From Streptomyces polyasparticus (GTDB lineage: Bacteria > Actinomycetota > Actinomycetes > Streptomycetales > Streptomycetaceae): a stretch of 64,000 bases of DNA. Both the position numbers and the translations under genes were made by a program. Under the pieces are notes generated by a model that saw only the letters and a program-made list of their open reading frames with translations, was not told the DNA's origin and made no database searches. The number at the start of each line of letters is the position of its first letter. Position 1 is the first letter of the stretch. The stretch covers positions 434,001 to 498,000 of the forward strand of contig NZ_JACTVJ010000011.1 of NCBI RefSeq assembly GCF_014493765.1, read 5' to 3'. Positions 29,252 to 40,424 of the stretch are shown one piece after another.

Positions 29252-29611
29252 ATGTCTGCGGACGTGACGCTGGCCTCGGTCGGCAGCAGGATTTTCGATG
29301 GTGTGCTCGGGTTTCTCCCCGACTGGATCCAGATCACCTTTGTGGCGCTGGTGCTGCTCGCCCTCGTCGCGAGCTGGGTGATGAAGATCAAGCGCAAGAT
29401 CGCCCACCGTCGCGCGCTGCGGTCGGGTGTGCCCGTCCAAGCGGCGGCTCAGCGCGGCCGGCGCTCCGGCGCCGACTATCTGGGGCAGTACGCCCCGGGA
29501 GCCCAGCAGCCTGTGGTTCCTCAGCAGCCCGTGGTGCCGCAGCAGCGCAGCGGCGCCGACTTCCTCGGCAGCTACGCCCCGCAGCAGGACGACGGGCGGC
29601 GCGACGCCTGA
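29252..29611 (+). CDS. Small membrane protein with repeated RSGADxLG motif
   Basis: A 119-residue protein. One membrane helix is predicted (ITFVALVLLALVASWVMKI), followed by a basic KRKIAHRRALR stretch. The polar tail contains a duplicated motif, RSGADYLGQYAPG and RSGADFLGSYAPQ, separated by Pro/Gln repeats (PVVPQQPVVPQQ). A GGGGGA ribosome site lies upstream. It sits between aroE and aroC in the conserved actinobacterial order. No function is recognised; the duplicated tail motif may be a protein-binding site. Confidence 0.8.
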   Translation: MSADVTLASVGSRIFDGVLGFLPDWIQITFVALVLLALVASWVMKIKRKIAHRRALRSGVPVQAAAQRGRRSGADYLGQYAPGAQQPVVPQQPVVPQQRSGADFLGSYAPQQDDGRRDA

Positions 29612-29644
29612 GCCCGCGGATCGGTACGCGCGTCCGCCTGCTGG

Positions 29645-29670
29645 ACCGGCGCCCTGTGCAGGGTGCCGGT
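29645..29670 (+). terminator. Possible terminator hairpin
   Basis: ACCGGCGCCCTG and CAGGGTGCCGGT form a 12-bp stem (one G-T pair) with a tiny loop, 75-110 bp upstream of aroC. It could act as a terminator or attenuator. Confidence 0.45.
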
Positions 29671-29753
29671 CATGGGAGGATCTAGGCAGGCGGGCCAGGG
29701 CCGCGCACCCGGTCGCGCCGCCGCTTTACCAGGCGCGAGCATGAGGAGCACCG

Positions 29754-30934
29754 TTGAGCAGGTTGCGTTGGCTGACCGCGGGCGAGTCCCACGGCCCCGC
29801 ACTCGTGGCGACCCTTGAAGGGCTGCCCGCGGGCGTCCCGATCACCACGGAGATGGTGGCGGACCACCTGGCGAGGCGACGGCTCGGCTATGGACGCGGC
29901 GCGCGGATGAAGTTCGAGCAGGACGAGATCACCTTCCTCGGCGGCGTGCGCCACGGCCTGTCGATGGGCTCCCCGGTCGCGATCATGGTGGGCAACACCG
30001 AGTGGCCCAAGTGGGAGCAGGTCATGTCGGCCGATCCGGTCGACCCCGAGATCCTCGACGGTCTCGCGCGCAACGCGCCGCTGACCCGCCCGCGCCCCGG
30101 TCACGCCGACCTCGCCGGTATGCAGAAGTACGGCTTCGACGAGGCCCGGCCGATCCTGGAGCGAGCCTCCGCCCGTGAGACCGCGGCCCGTGTCGCGCTC
30201 GGTGCGGTCGCCCGGTCGTACCTCAAGGAGACCGCCGGGATCGAGATCGTCAGCCATGTCGTGGAACTGGCGGCGGCGAAGGCCCCGTACGGCGTGTACC
30301 CGACCCCGGCCGACGTCGAGAAGCTCGACGCCGACCCGGTGCGCTGCCTCGACGCCGACGCGTCGAAGCAGATGGTCGCGGAGATCGACCAGGCCCACAA
30401 GGACGGCGACACCCTCGGCGGTGTGGTCGAGGTGCTCGCGTACGGCGTGCCGGTCGGTCTCGGCTCGCATGTGCACTGGGACCGGCGCCTCGACGCGCGG
30501 CTCGCCGCCGCGCTCATGGGCATCCAGGCCATCAAGGGCGTCGAGGTCGGCGACGGCTTCGACCTCGCGCGCGTGCCCGGTTCCAAGGCGCACGACGAGA
30601 TCGTGCAGACCGAGGACGGTGTGAAGCGTTCGTCCGGCCGCTCCGGCGGTACGGAGGGTGGTCTGACCACCGGTGAACTGCTGCGCGTACGGGCCGCGAT
30701 GAAGCCCATCGCGACCGTGCCGCGCGCGCTCGCCACCATCGACGTGGCGACGGGCGAGGCCGCCAAGGCGCACCACCAGCGCTCCGACGTGTGCGCCGTG
30801 CCCGCCGCGGGCATCGTGGCCGAGGCCATGGTCGCTCTGGTGCTCGCGGACGCCGTGGCCGAGAAGTTCGGCGGCGACAGCGTCGGCGAGACCCGGCGCA
30901 ATGTGCTGTCGTACCTCGACAACCTGCACATCCG

Positions 30935-30938
<4 letters not shown>
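29754..30938 (+). CDS. aroC: Chorismate synthase (TTG start)
   Basis: A 394-residue FMN-dependent enzyme converting EPSP to chorismate. Signatures include [57 protein letters not shown] and [12 protein letters not shown]. The start is a TTG at 29754, with GAGGAG 7 nt upstream; no ATG or GTG fits the conserved N-terminus. Its stop overlaps the aroK ATG (ATGA), giving tight translational coupling aroC-aroK-aroB. Confidence 0.97.
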
Positions 30939-32547
<1,609 letters not shown>

Positions 32548-32710
32548 ACAAGCCATTTGGGAACTTCCTCCCGCCCCTGGCCGTTCACACAACGACGGCC
32601 GGGGGCGGTACCGTTCCCTCACGACCTGGGAAGCAGGGACCCGACGCCGAGTTCCGCCCGACGAGGCGCCGACCGGCGCCAGTCGCCTGCACGAGACGGA
32701 GTGGCACCGG

Positions 32711-33646
32711 ATGCAGCACGCAGTGGGCAACCCGCTGCCGCCCCATCAGCCGGGGCACGGACCGGCCGGCACGCACCAGGTTCCGCCAGGGGCCGGACCG
32801 GTGTACCAGGGTTCCGTGACCCCGCCCGGCCCGCCGCATGGCGCGGTGCCTCCGCCCGGACCGGGCGGGCCCGCAGGGCCTGCGGGCCCGCCGCCGCCCG
32901 CGGCGAACTTCCACAACGGTCCCCCGCCTCAGCCCGCGCCGACCCCGCAGCGCGCTCCGGCCCCGCACCCGCCCGCGCAGCCCGCGCCGCCGCCTTCGCG
33001 TGACACGACGGGCCATGTGCAGCTGCCGCCCGGCGGCCCCGTCGCCGTTCCGAGCCCGCCGCAGGGCCAGGCGCCCGTCGACACCGGGGCGACCACGCTG
33101 GCCGTGCTCCTGATCGGCCCCGCGGGAGCGGGCAAGACCTCCGTCGCCAAGCACTGGGCCGAGCACCGCAGGGTGCCCACGGCGCACATCAGCCTGGACG
33201 ACGTACGGGAATGGGTGCGGTCGGGGTTCGCGGATCCCCAGACCGGGTGGAACGACCACTCGGAGGCGCAGTACCGCCTCGCCCGCCGCACCTGCGGCTT
33301 CGCCGCGCGCAACTTCCTGGCCAACGGGATCTCCTGCATCCTCGACGACGCGGTCTTCCCCGACCGGCCCGTGGTGGGCCTCGGCGGCTGGAAGCGCCAT
33401 GTGGGCCCCGGCCTGCTCCCGGTGGTCCTGCTGCCCGGCCTGGAGATCGTCCTGGAGCGCAATGCCCAGCGCAGCGGCAACCGGCGGCTCACGGACGAGG
33501 AAGTCGCCCGGATCCACGGCCGGATGGCTGGCTGGTACGGCTCGGGGCTGCCCATCATCGACAACTCGCACTACGACGTGCCGACGACGGCCCGGGTGCT
33601 CGACGAGGTGCTGGCCCGGTCGATAGCCAGTCCGCCGCAGTGGTGA
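32711..33646 (+). CDS. P-loop ATPase/kinase-like protein with proline-rich N-terminus
   Basis: A 311-residue protein in two parts. Residues 1-~125 are disordered and rich in Pro, Gly, Ala and His. Residues ~128-311 are an AAA_33/zeta-toxin-like P-loop fold: Walker A GPAGAGKTS (136-144), TAHISLDDVREWVRSG, and ISCILDDAVFP (Walker-B-like). Such folds phosphorylate small molecules or act as toxin-like kinases; the substrate is not evident. A GGAG lies 9 nt upstream of ATG 32711. Its position right after aroB and before the M24 peptidase gene is conserved in Streptomyces as I recall, but no role in aromatic synthesis is known. Confidence 0.82.
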   Translation: MQHAVGNPLPPHQPGHGPAGTHQVPPGAGPVYQGSVTPPGPPHGAVPPPGPGGPAGPAGPPPPAANFHNGPPPQPAPTPQRAPAPHPPAQPAPPPSRDTTGHVQLPPGGPVAVPSPPQGQAPVDTGATTLAVLLIGPAGAGKTSVAKHWAEHRRVPTAHISLDDVREWVRSGFADPQTGWNDHSEAQYRLARRTCGFAARNFLANGISCILDDAVFPDRPVVGLGGWKRHVGPGLLPVVLLPGLEIVLERNAQRSGNRRLTDEEVARIHGRMAGWYGSGLPIIDNSHYDVPTTARVLDEVLARSIASPPQW

Positions 33647-33790
33647 GCTTTCGGGGTGTGGCGGCGGGTCCGTCGCCGTCGTGAGCCTCAGGGGTGCGGC
33701 CGTTGCCATTGTGGGCTTCAGAGTGCGGCAGCGAGCCTGCCGCCGTCGTGAGCCTCAGGGGTGCGGCGTCAGGTTGTACGCGCTGACTCC
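33643..33790. repeat. Four imperfect tandem repeats
   Basis: Units begin at 33643, 33681, 33711 and 33748 with GTGAGC/GTGGGC followed by CTCAGGGGTGCGGC-like sequence (spacing 38, 30 and 37 bp). A 26-bp stretch (33675-33700) recurs exactly at 33742-33767. The first unit overlaps the stop of the upstream gene. No gene is seen in the rest of the gap up to 33926. Confidence 0.75.
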
Positions 33791-33926
33791 TGCGGGGGAG
33801 TACGTGGGCGAACGCGTTGACCTCCGTGGGCGCGGTGCCTGGTCGGTGGGCGGGCCTTTGCGGGGACGGCGCCCGGTCGGACGCGCTGACCGGGCGGGGC
33901 CGCGCCATCGTTCGTACGCTCGGCTC

Positions 33927-35033
33927 ATGTCAGAGGTGTACGCGGCTCGCAGGGAGCGGCTGAGGGAACAGTGCACGGCAGGCGGCAGCGCCGCGGCCGT
34001 GGTGTCCCGGCCCGCCAACGTCCGTTATCTCGCGGGCGCCTCGCCCCGAGGAGCCGTGCTGCTGCTCGGCCCCCGCGAGGATCTGCTGCTCTGCAGCCAG
34101 GTGCCGACCGGCGAGCCCGTCGAGGGCAGGCCGGACGAACATCTGCGGCTGCAGGTGCTCGGTGCGCCGGACGGCGACGCGGCGGTGGCCGCGGCCGGCC
34201 TGGCCGCCGCCGCGGGCGCCGAGTCGCTCGCCGTGGAGGAGCACCATCTGACGGTCGCCCGCCATCGGGCGCTCACCTCGGTCGCACCCCGGCTGCGCCT
34301 GGCCGACTTGAGCTGCGCCGTGGAGCAGCTGCGGCTCGTCAAGGACGAGGAGGAGATCTCCTGCCTCCGTATCGCCTCGGAGATCACCGATCAGGCACTC
34401 GGTGAGCTGCTCGAATCGATCCTGGTCGGCCGCACCGAGCGGCACCTGGCCCTCGAACTCGAACGCCGGCTGGTCGACCACGGCGCCGACGGACCGGCCT
34501 TCGCGACATCCGTGGGAACCGGGCCGAACTCTGGGCGCGGCGGTCACCGTCCGTCGGACCGCCGGGTCGAGGAGGGCGACTTCCTGTCCGTCTCGCTCGG
34601 CGCCAACTACCGCGGCTACCGCTGTGAGATCGGCCGTACCTTCGTCATCGGCACCTCTCCGGCCGACTGGCAGATCGAGCTGTACGACCTCGTCTTCGCC
34701 GCGCAGCGGGCCGGTCGTGAGGCCCTTGCGCCCGGTGTCGCCTACCGGGATGTGGACCATGCGGCCCGGCAGGTTCTGGACTCCGCCGGGTACGCGGAAC
34801 AGCTTCCCGCGGCCACCGGACACGGCGTCGGGCTCGAAATCGGTGAGGACCCGAAGTTGGCCCCCACGGCCATGGGTAAACTGGACGCTTGCGTGCCGGT
34901 CACCGTCGAACCAGGGGTACACCTCCCGGGACGGGGTGGTGTCCGGATCGATGACACGCTCGTCGTGCGCCCCGAGGCGGACGGCGGACCCGAGCTACTC
35001 ACCATCACGACCAAGGAGCTGCTCGCGCTGTAG
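33927..35033 (+). CDS. M24-family (aminopeptidase P-like) protein with altered metal ligands
   Basis: A 368-residue pita-bread-fold protein with a creatinase-like N-terminal domain (1-~135) and a C-terminal M24 domain. The family order of ligands is Asp, Asp, His, Glu, Glu. Here the first Asp site reads SVSLGANY (Ser), the second RCEIGRTF (Glu), the His is kept ([12 protein letters not shown]), the first Glu is kept (TVEPGVHLP), and the last is Asp ([10 protein letters not shown]). Dimetal catalysis as in methionine aminopeptidase is therefore doubtful. It lies just before efp, as X-Pro peptidase genes often do. A pseudoenzyme or altered-metal enzyme is possible. Confidence 0.88.
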   Translation: MSEVYAARRERLREQCTAGGSAAAVVSRPANVRYLAGASPRGAVLLLGPREDLLLCSQVPTGEPVEGRPDEHLRLQVLGAPDGDAAVAAAGLAAAAGAESLAVEEHHLTVARHRALTSVAPRLRLADLSCAVEQLRLVKDEEEISCLRIASEITDQALGELLESILVGRTERHLALELERRLVDHGADGPAFATSVGTGPNSGRGGHRPSDRRVEEGDFLSVSLGANYRGYRCEIGRTFVIGTSPADWQIELYDLVFAAQRAGREALAPGVAYRDVDHAARQVLDSAGYAEQLPAATGHGVGLEIGEDPKLAPTAMGKLDACVPVTVEPGVHLPGRGGVRIDDTLVVRPEADGGPELLTITTKELLAL

Positions 35034-35080
35034 CGCGGCCTGCCCTCGGTCCACCAGTCCAGTCCAGGAGATCCGCAACC

Positions 35081-35647
35081 GTGGCTTCCACGAACGACCT
35101 CAAGAACGGCATGGTGCTCAAGCTCGACGGAGGCCAGCTCTGGTCCGTCGTCGAGTTCCAGCACGTCAAGCCCGGCAAGGGCCCGGCCTTCGTGCGCACC
35201 AAGCTGAAGAACGTGATGTCCGGCAAGGTCGTCGACAAGACGTTCAACGCCGGCGTGAAGGTCGACACGGCCACCATCGACAAGCGCGACATGCAGTTCT
35301 CGTACATGGACGGCGAGTACTTCGTCTTCATGGACATGGAGACCTACGACCAGCTGCACGTCGACAAGAAGGCTGTCGGCGACGCCGCCAACTTCCTGAT
35401 CGAGGGCTTCACCGCCACCGTCGCGCAGCACGAGGGCTCGGTGCTCTTCGTCGAGCTGCCGGCCGCCGTCGAGCTCGTCATCCAGGAGACCGAGCCGGGC
35501 GTCCAGGGCGACCGCTCCACCGGTGGCACCAAGCCGGCGACGCTGGAGACCGGTCACCAGATCCAGGTCCCGCTGTTCATCACCACGGGCGAGAAGATCA
35601 AGGTCGACACCCGTGACAGCAGCTACCTCGGCCGGGTGAACAGCTAA
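35081..35647 (+). CDS. efp: Elongation factor P
   Basis: A 188-residue translation factor that relieves ribosome stalling at polyproline. The three OB/KOW-like domains are visible: N-terminal [20 protein letters not shown], the loop VKPGKGPAF with the tip Lys, and the C-terminal [16 protein letters not shown] 35081 has AGGAG upstream. It is followed by nusB after 2 nt. Proline-rich neighbours such as the P-loop protein upstream are natural clients. Confidence 0.98.
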   Translation: MASTNDLKNGMVLKLDGGQLWSVVEFQHVKPGKGPAFVRTKLKNVMSGKVVDKTFNAGVKVDTATIDKRDMQFSYMDGEYFVFMDMETYDQLHVDKKAVGDAANFLIEGFTATVAQHEGSVLFVELPAAVELVIQETEPGVQGDRSTGGTKPATLETGHQIQVPLFITTGEKIKVDTRDSSYLGRVNS

Positions 35648-35649
35648 CC

Positions 35650-36084
35650 GTGGCTGCCCGCAATACGGCTCGTAAGCGCGCCTTCCAGATCCTCTTCGAG
35701 GCCGACCAGCGCGGCGCCGACGTGGCGACGGTCCTCGCGGACTGGATCCGGCTCTCGCGGTCGGACACGCGCCAGCCGCCGGTCAGCGAGTACACGATGG
35801 AGCTCGTCGAGGGATACGTGCAGCACGCTGCGCGGATCGACGAGCTGATCGCCCAGTACTCCGTCGGGTGGACGCTCGACCGGATGCCCGCCGTGGACCG
35901 CAACATCCTGCGGCTCGGTGCCTACGAGCTGGTCTGGGTCGACGGGACGCCGGACGCCGTCGTGCTCGACGAGGCCGTGCAGCTCGCCAAGGAGTTCTCC
36001 ACGGACGAGTCTCCGTCCTTCATCAACGGCCTCCTGGGCCGCCTGAAGGACCTCAAGCCGTCACTGCGCCGGGACGAGGCGTAA
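35650..36084 (+). CDS. nusB: Transcription antitermination factor NusB
   Basis: A 144-residue helical protein that binds rRNA boxA with S10. Motifs are RNTARKRAFQILFEADQRG, RIDELIAQYSVGWTLDRM, VDRNILRLGAYEL and DEAVQLAKEFSTDESPSFING. GTG 35650 is 2 bp after the efp stop, so the two are cotranscribed. A 17-bp hairpin lies 24 bp downstream. Confidence 0.97.
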   Translation: MAARNTARKRAFQILFEADQRGADVATVLADWIRLSRSDTRQPPVSEYTMELVEGYVQHAARIDELIAQYSVGWTLDRMPAVDRNILRLGAYELVWVDGTPDAVVLDEAVQLAKEFSTDESPSFINGLLGRLKDLKPSLRRDEA

Positions 36085-36108
36085 GTTTTCGTCGCATCGG
36101 CCGGCATG

Positions 36109-36147
36109 GCAAGAGCCCGCAACGCGTTGTGCGTTGCGGGCTCTTGC
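36109..36147 (+). terminator. Strong terminator hairpin after nusB
   Basis: A perfect 17-bp stem (36109-36125 with 36131-36147) and a 5-nt loop GTTGT. No T-run follows on either strand. Confidence 0.85.
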
Positions 36148-36238
36148 CGTACGGGTGGGGCTCGGTGCACCGGTGACGCATTCGCGGCTTCCGGCCGCCT
36201 GGCAGCTCCGAGGCGGTGGTCGGCGTGAGGGCGGGCGG

Positions 36239-36568
36239 TCAGGCCGCAGCCCGTCGTACCCGGTAGTTCCAGCGGCTCAGTGAGCGGACCATCGTCTCGG
36301 CGCCGATCGGGTTGGCGCTGTGGACGTACACCGTCCCGATGCGGAACGGGCGGCCTTGGGAGGCTGCCTCCTCCAGGAGCGTGACCACCGGCATGATGCT
36401 GTCCTCGCCGCCCAGGTCGTGGTCGAGCCAGAGCTCGTCGACGTAGCTGTCGCGGTGCTCCAGGAGCAGCTCGACGCCTTCGCGGCTGGTCCGGGCGAGA
36501 CGCGTGGTGTGCGGGAGGGGGCGGAGGTCGTCGATGCCGAGGACGAGGGGCGCCCGGTCTTCGTTCAC
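36239..36568 (-). CDS. Cyclic-phosphate-processing receiver-like domain protein
   Basis: A 109-residue single-domain protein resembling a response-regulator receiver: LVLGIDDLRPLP (acidic pair), ELWLDHDLGGEDSI (Asp in the phospho-acceptor-like position) and FRIGTVYVHSANPIG. This pattern matches the receiver-derived family proposed to process cyclic phosphates on RNA ends, but that role is predicted from comparative genomics only. GTG 36568 has GAGG 8 nt upstream; the longer frame is not supported. No output domain is present. The nearest same-strand neighbour is bldD, separated by a terminator, so it is probably transcribed alone. Confidence 0.75.
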   Translation of the reverse strand: MNEDRAPLVLGIDDLRPLPHTTRLARTSREGVELLLEHRDSYVDELWLDHDLGGEDSIMPVVTLLEEAASQGRPFRIGTVYVHSANPIGAETMVRSLSRWNYRVRRAAA

Positions 36569-36683
36569 CCGCACATCCTCACAGCGCCACCGGCATGCGC
36601 ACCAGCCGATAAAGGATGCCTTGGCATACCAAGCTCTGGCCAAGGGGGATCGGCGGCGGCGGAGAGTTCAGGCCAATGAAAAA

Positions 36684-36720
36684 GCCGCCTGGGCGGGACC
36701 GGTGGTCCCGCCCAGGCGGC
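36684..36720 (-). terminator. Intrinsic terminator of bldD
   Basis: A perfect 17-bp stem (36684-36700 with 36704-36720), loop GGT, followed on the minus strand by a five-T run (CTTTTTC). Confidence 0.92.
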
Positions 36721-36737
36721 ACGTTTCTGCAGTGCGG

Positions 36738-37238
36738 TCAGGCCTCTTCGTGGGCCACCGCGCGACGGGCGTCGGCGTCCAGGACGCCCCAGCTGATGAG
36801 CTGCTCGGTGAGGACCGAGGGCGACTGGTCGTAGATCACGGCGAGGGTGCGCAGATCGTCCTGACGGATCGAGAGCACCTTGCCGTTGTAGTCGCCGCGC
36901 TGCGACTGGATGGTCGCCGCATAGCGCTGCAGCGGGCCCGCCTTCTCCTGCGGGACGTGAGCAAGACGCTCGAGGTCAAGGACCAGCTTCGGCGGCGGCT
37001 CGGCGGCGCCACCGGGCGTCGTGCCCGGGAGGAGCTCCTGCACCGGCACCCCGTAGAAATCGGCCAGCTCGGCCAGGCGCTGCACCGTCACGGCACGGTC
37101 GCCGCGCTCGTACGACCCGACCACGACCGCCTTCCAGCGTCCCTGGGACTTCTCCTCCACACCGTGGAGGGAGAGGCCCTGCTGGGTGCGGATCGCTCGA
37201 AGCTTGGCCCCGAGCTGTTTGGCGTATTCGCTGGACAT
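36738..37238 (-). CDS. bldD: Developmental master regulator BldD (c-di-GMP-binding)
   Basis: A 166-residue regulator with an N-terminal HTH_3 domain (YAKQLGAKLRAIRTQQGLSLHGVEEKS, about 1-70) and a C-terminal domain carrying the c-di-GMP signature RGD-x8-RQDD (Arg114, Asp116, Arg125, Asp128), all intact. With tetrameric c-di-GMP it dimerises and represses sporulation genes during vegetative growth. ATG 37238 has GGGAG upstream. Two adjacent BldD-box matches lie 57-84 bp upstream, consistent with autoregulation. Its presence fixes the organism as a sporulating actinomycete. Confidence 0.97.
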   Translation of the reverse strand: MSSEYAKQLGAKLRAIRTQQGLSLHGVEEKSQGRWKAVVVGSYERGDRAVTVQRLAELADFYGVPVQELLPGTTPGGAAEPPPKLVLDLERLAHVPQEKAGPLQRYAATIQSQRGDYNGKVLSIRQDDLRTLAVIYDQSPSVLTEQLISWGVLDADARRAVAHEEA

Positions 37239-37294
37239 ATAGCTCCCGGACACCGATTCGATCTGCGGCCGGTCCAAGCCTGCCGCATGGCTGG

Positions 37295-37322
37295 TAACTC
37301 ACTGTGAGGTTACGCAGCGTTA
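37295..37322. promoter_or_regulatory. Two adjacent BldD boxes
   Basis: TAAC-N5-GTGA at 37295-37307 and TTAC-N5-GTTA at 37310-37322 both match TNAC-N5-GTNA. Spacing between centres is 15 bp. They lie upstream of bldD and about 145 bp upstream of pyrR. Confidence 0.65.
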
Positions 37323-37418
37323 CGTCCATGCGTCAAGCCGAAAGGTCCGTACCGCCCCTTCGAAGGGGGTGTGATCAGCGCCGTTGTCATTTGCTGGTAC
37401 CGTGGTTGGCGCAATTAC

Positions 37419-38045
<627 letters not shown>

Positions 38046-38148
38046 CACTCCCGTGGTCCGCAAGGACCCCGTGTGCTCACGCACGCCCGCATGCCCGTGA
38101 ATCCGGGGAGACCCGGAAACTCCTGAACTGCCTTACGGAGCCTTCCAG

Positions 38149-39135
38149 ATGATGCGTCACCTCATCTCGGCCGCCGACCTCACGCGCGACGAAGCCGTCC
38201 TGATCCTCGACACCGCCGAGGAGATGGCCCGCGTCGCGGACCGGCCGATCAAGAAGCTGCCCGCGCTGCGCGGACGGACGATCTGCAACCTGTTCTTCGA
38301 GGACTCGACCCGGACCAGGATCTCTTTCGAGGCCGCCGAGAAGCGGCTCTCGGCGGATGTCATCAACTTCGCGGCCAAGGGGTCCTCGGTCTCCAAGGGC
38401 GAGTCCCTCAAGGACACCGCCCAGACCCTGGAGGCGATGGGCGTCGACGCCGTCGTCATCCGGCACGGCGCCTCGGGTGCCCCGTACCGCCTGGCGAACT
38501 CCGGCTGGATCGACGCACCCGTCATCAACGCCGGCGACGGCACCCACCAGCACCCCACGCAGGCGCTGCTCGACGCCTTCACCATGCGCCGCCGGCTGCT
38601 CGGTCCCGACGCCGGGATCGGCCAGGACCTGTCCGGCAAGCGCATCACGGTCGTCGGCGACATCCTGCACAGCCGGGTCGCCCGCTCGAACGTCGACCTG
38701 CTGCACACCCTCGGCGCCCAGGTCACGCTGGTCGCGCCGCCCACGCTGCTGCCGGTCGGCATGGACGACTGGCCCTGCGACGTCTCGTACGACCTGGACA
38801 GCACGCTGCCGAAGAGCGACGCCGTGATGATGCTGCGCGTCCAGCGCGAGCGCATGAACGCCGCGTTCTTTCCCACCGAGCGCGAGTACAGCCGCCGCTA
38901 CGGCCTGGACGGCGACCGCATGGCCAAGATGCCGGAGCACGCGATCGTGATGCACCCCGGCCCGATGGTGCGCGGCATGGAGATCACCGCCGAGGTCGCG
39001 GACTCCCCGCGCTGCACGGTCATCGAGCAGGTCGCCAACGGCGTCCACACGCGCATGGCTGTCCTCTATCTGCTTCTCGGCGGCAATGAGCCCGCCGTCA
39101 CCCATGCCCGCCCCACCGATTCGGAGAGCAAGTAA
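38149..39135 (+). CDS. pyrB: Aspartate carbamoyltransferase catalytic subunit
   Basis: A 328-residue ATCase catalytic chain that forms carbamoyl-aspartate. The carbamoyl-phosphate motif is [13 protein letters not shown], and other conserved segments are [38 protein letters not shown] and [12 protein letters not shown]. No regulatory chain (pyrI) is present. ATG 38149 is used with GGAG 8 nt upstream; ATG 38152 is an alternative. It ends 2 bp before pyrC. Confidence 0.98.
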   Translation: MMRHLISAADLTRDEAVLILDTAEEMARVADRPIKKLPALRGRTICNLFFEDSTRTRISFEAAEKRLSADVINFAAKGSSVSKGESLKDTAQTLEAMGVDAVVIRHGASGAPYRLANSGWIDAPVINAGDGTHQHPTQALLDAFTMRRRLLGPDAGIGQDLSGKRITVVGDILHSRVARSNVDLLHTLGAQVTLVAPPTLLPVGMDDWPCDVSYDLDSTLPKSDAVMMLRVQRERMNAAFFPTEREYSRRYGLDGDRMAKMPEHAIVMHPGPMVRGMEITAEVADSPRCTVIEQVANGVHTRMAVLYLLLGGNEPAVTHARPTDSESK

Positions 39136-39137
39136 CC

Positions 39138-40424
39138 ATGAGCAAGATTCTGATCCGCGGTGCGAAGGTCCTGGGTGGCGAGCCGCAGGACGTGCTGATC
39201 GACGGCGAGACGATCGCCCAGGTCGGTACGGGTATCGAGGCGGGCGACGCCCAGGTGATCGAGGCCGACGGCAAGATCCTCCTGCCGGGCCTCGTCGACC
39301 TGCACACGCACCTGCGCGAGCCGGGCCGTGAGGACTCCGAGACCGTTCTGACCGGCACCAAGGCCGCCGCGCGCGGTGGCTGGACCGCCGTGCACGCGAT
39401 GGCCAACACCTTCCCGGTCGCCGACACCGCCGGTGTCGTCGAGCAGGTCTGGCGGCTCGGCCGCGAGTCCGGCTACTGCGATGTGCAGCCGGTCGGCGCC
39501 GTCACCGTGGGCCTGGAGGGCAAGCAGCTCGCCGAGCTCGGTGCGATGCACGAGTCCGCCGCCGGTGTCGTGGTCTTCTCGGACGACGGCAAGTGCGTGG
39601 ACGACGCCGTGATCATGCGGCGCGCGCTGGAGTACGTGAAGGCCTTCGACGGTGTCGTCGCCCAGCACGCGCAGGAGCCCCGTCTGACCGAGGGCGCCCA
39701 GATGAACGAGGGCGTCGTCTCCACCGAGCTGGGTCTCGGCGGCTGGCCGGCCGTCGCCGAGGAGTCGATCATCGCCCGCGATGTGCTGCTCGCCGAGCAC
39801 GTCGGTTCCCGTGTGCACATCTGCCACCTGTCGACCGCGGGCTCCGTCGAGATCGTCCGCTGGGCCAAGTCCCGCGGCATCGACGTGACCGCCGAGGTCA
39901 CCCCGCACCACCTGCTCCTCACCGACGAGATGGTGCGTACGTACAACCCGGTCTACAAGGTCAACCCGCCGCTGCGTACGCAGAACGACGTGATGGCGCT
40001 GCGCGAGGCGCTGGCCGACGGCACGATCGACATCGTCGCCACCGACCACGCCCCGCACCCGCACGAGGACAAGGACTGCGAGTGGGCCGCGGCCGCCATG
40101 GGCATGGTGGGCCTGGAGACCGCGCTCTCCGTGATCCAGCACACGATGGTCGACACCGGTCTCCTGGACTGGGCGGGCGTCGCCCAGCGCATGTCCGTGA
40201 ACCCGGCGAAGATCGGCCGCCTGGCCGGCCATGGACGTCCCGTCTCGGCAGGTGAGCCGGCCAACCTCACCCTGGTCGACCCGGCATACCGTGGGCCCGT
40301 GGACTCCGCGGAATTCGCCTCCCGCAGCCGCAACACCCCGTACGAGGGTCTCGAGCTGCCCGGACGCGTCACCCACACCTTCCTGCGGGGCCGCGCGACG
40401 GTCATCGACGGGAAGCTGGCGTGA
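39138..40424 (+). CDS. pyrC: Dihydroorotase
   Basis: A 428-residue type I (amidohydrolase) dihydroorotase that cyclises carbamoyl-aspartate. Metal ligands appear in LVDLHTHLREPG (HxH), VVAQHAQEP, RVHICHLST and VATDHAPHPHEDK. It is separated from pyrB by 2 bp and its stop overlaps the GTG of the next gene. PyrB and this enzyme often associate. Confidence 0.97.
   Translation: MSKILIRGAKVLGGEPQDVLIDGETIAQVGTGIEAGDAQVIEADGKILLPGLVDLHTHLREPGREDSETVLTGTKAAARGGWTAVHAMANTFPVADTAGVVEQVWRLGRESGYCDVQPVGAVTVGLEGKQLAELGAMHESAAGVVVFSDDGKCVDDAVIMRRALEYVKAFDGVVAQHAQEPRLTEGAQMNEGVVSTELGLGGWPAVAEESIIARDVLLAEHVGSRVHICHLSTAGSVEIVRWAKSRGIDVTAEVTPHHLLLTDEMVRTYNPVYKVNPPLRTQNDVMALREALADGTIDIVATDHAPHPHEDKDCEWAAAAMGMVGLETALSVIQHTMVDTGLLDWAGVAQRMSVNPAKIGRLAGHGRPVSAGEPANLTLVDPAYRGPVDSAEFASRSRNTPYEGLELPGRVTHTFLRGRATVIDGKLA

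Noticed and set aside
36504-37307. Plus-strand frame across bldD
   Set aside because: Antisense to bldD, whose identity is certain from its c-di-GMP motif.
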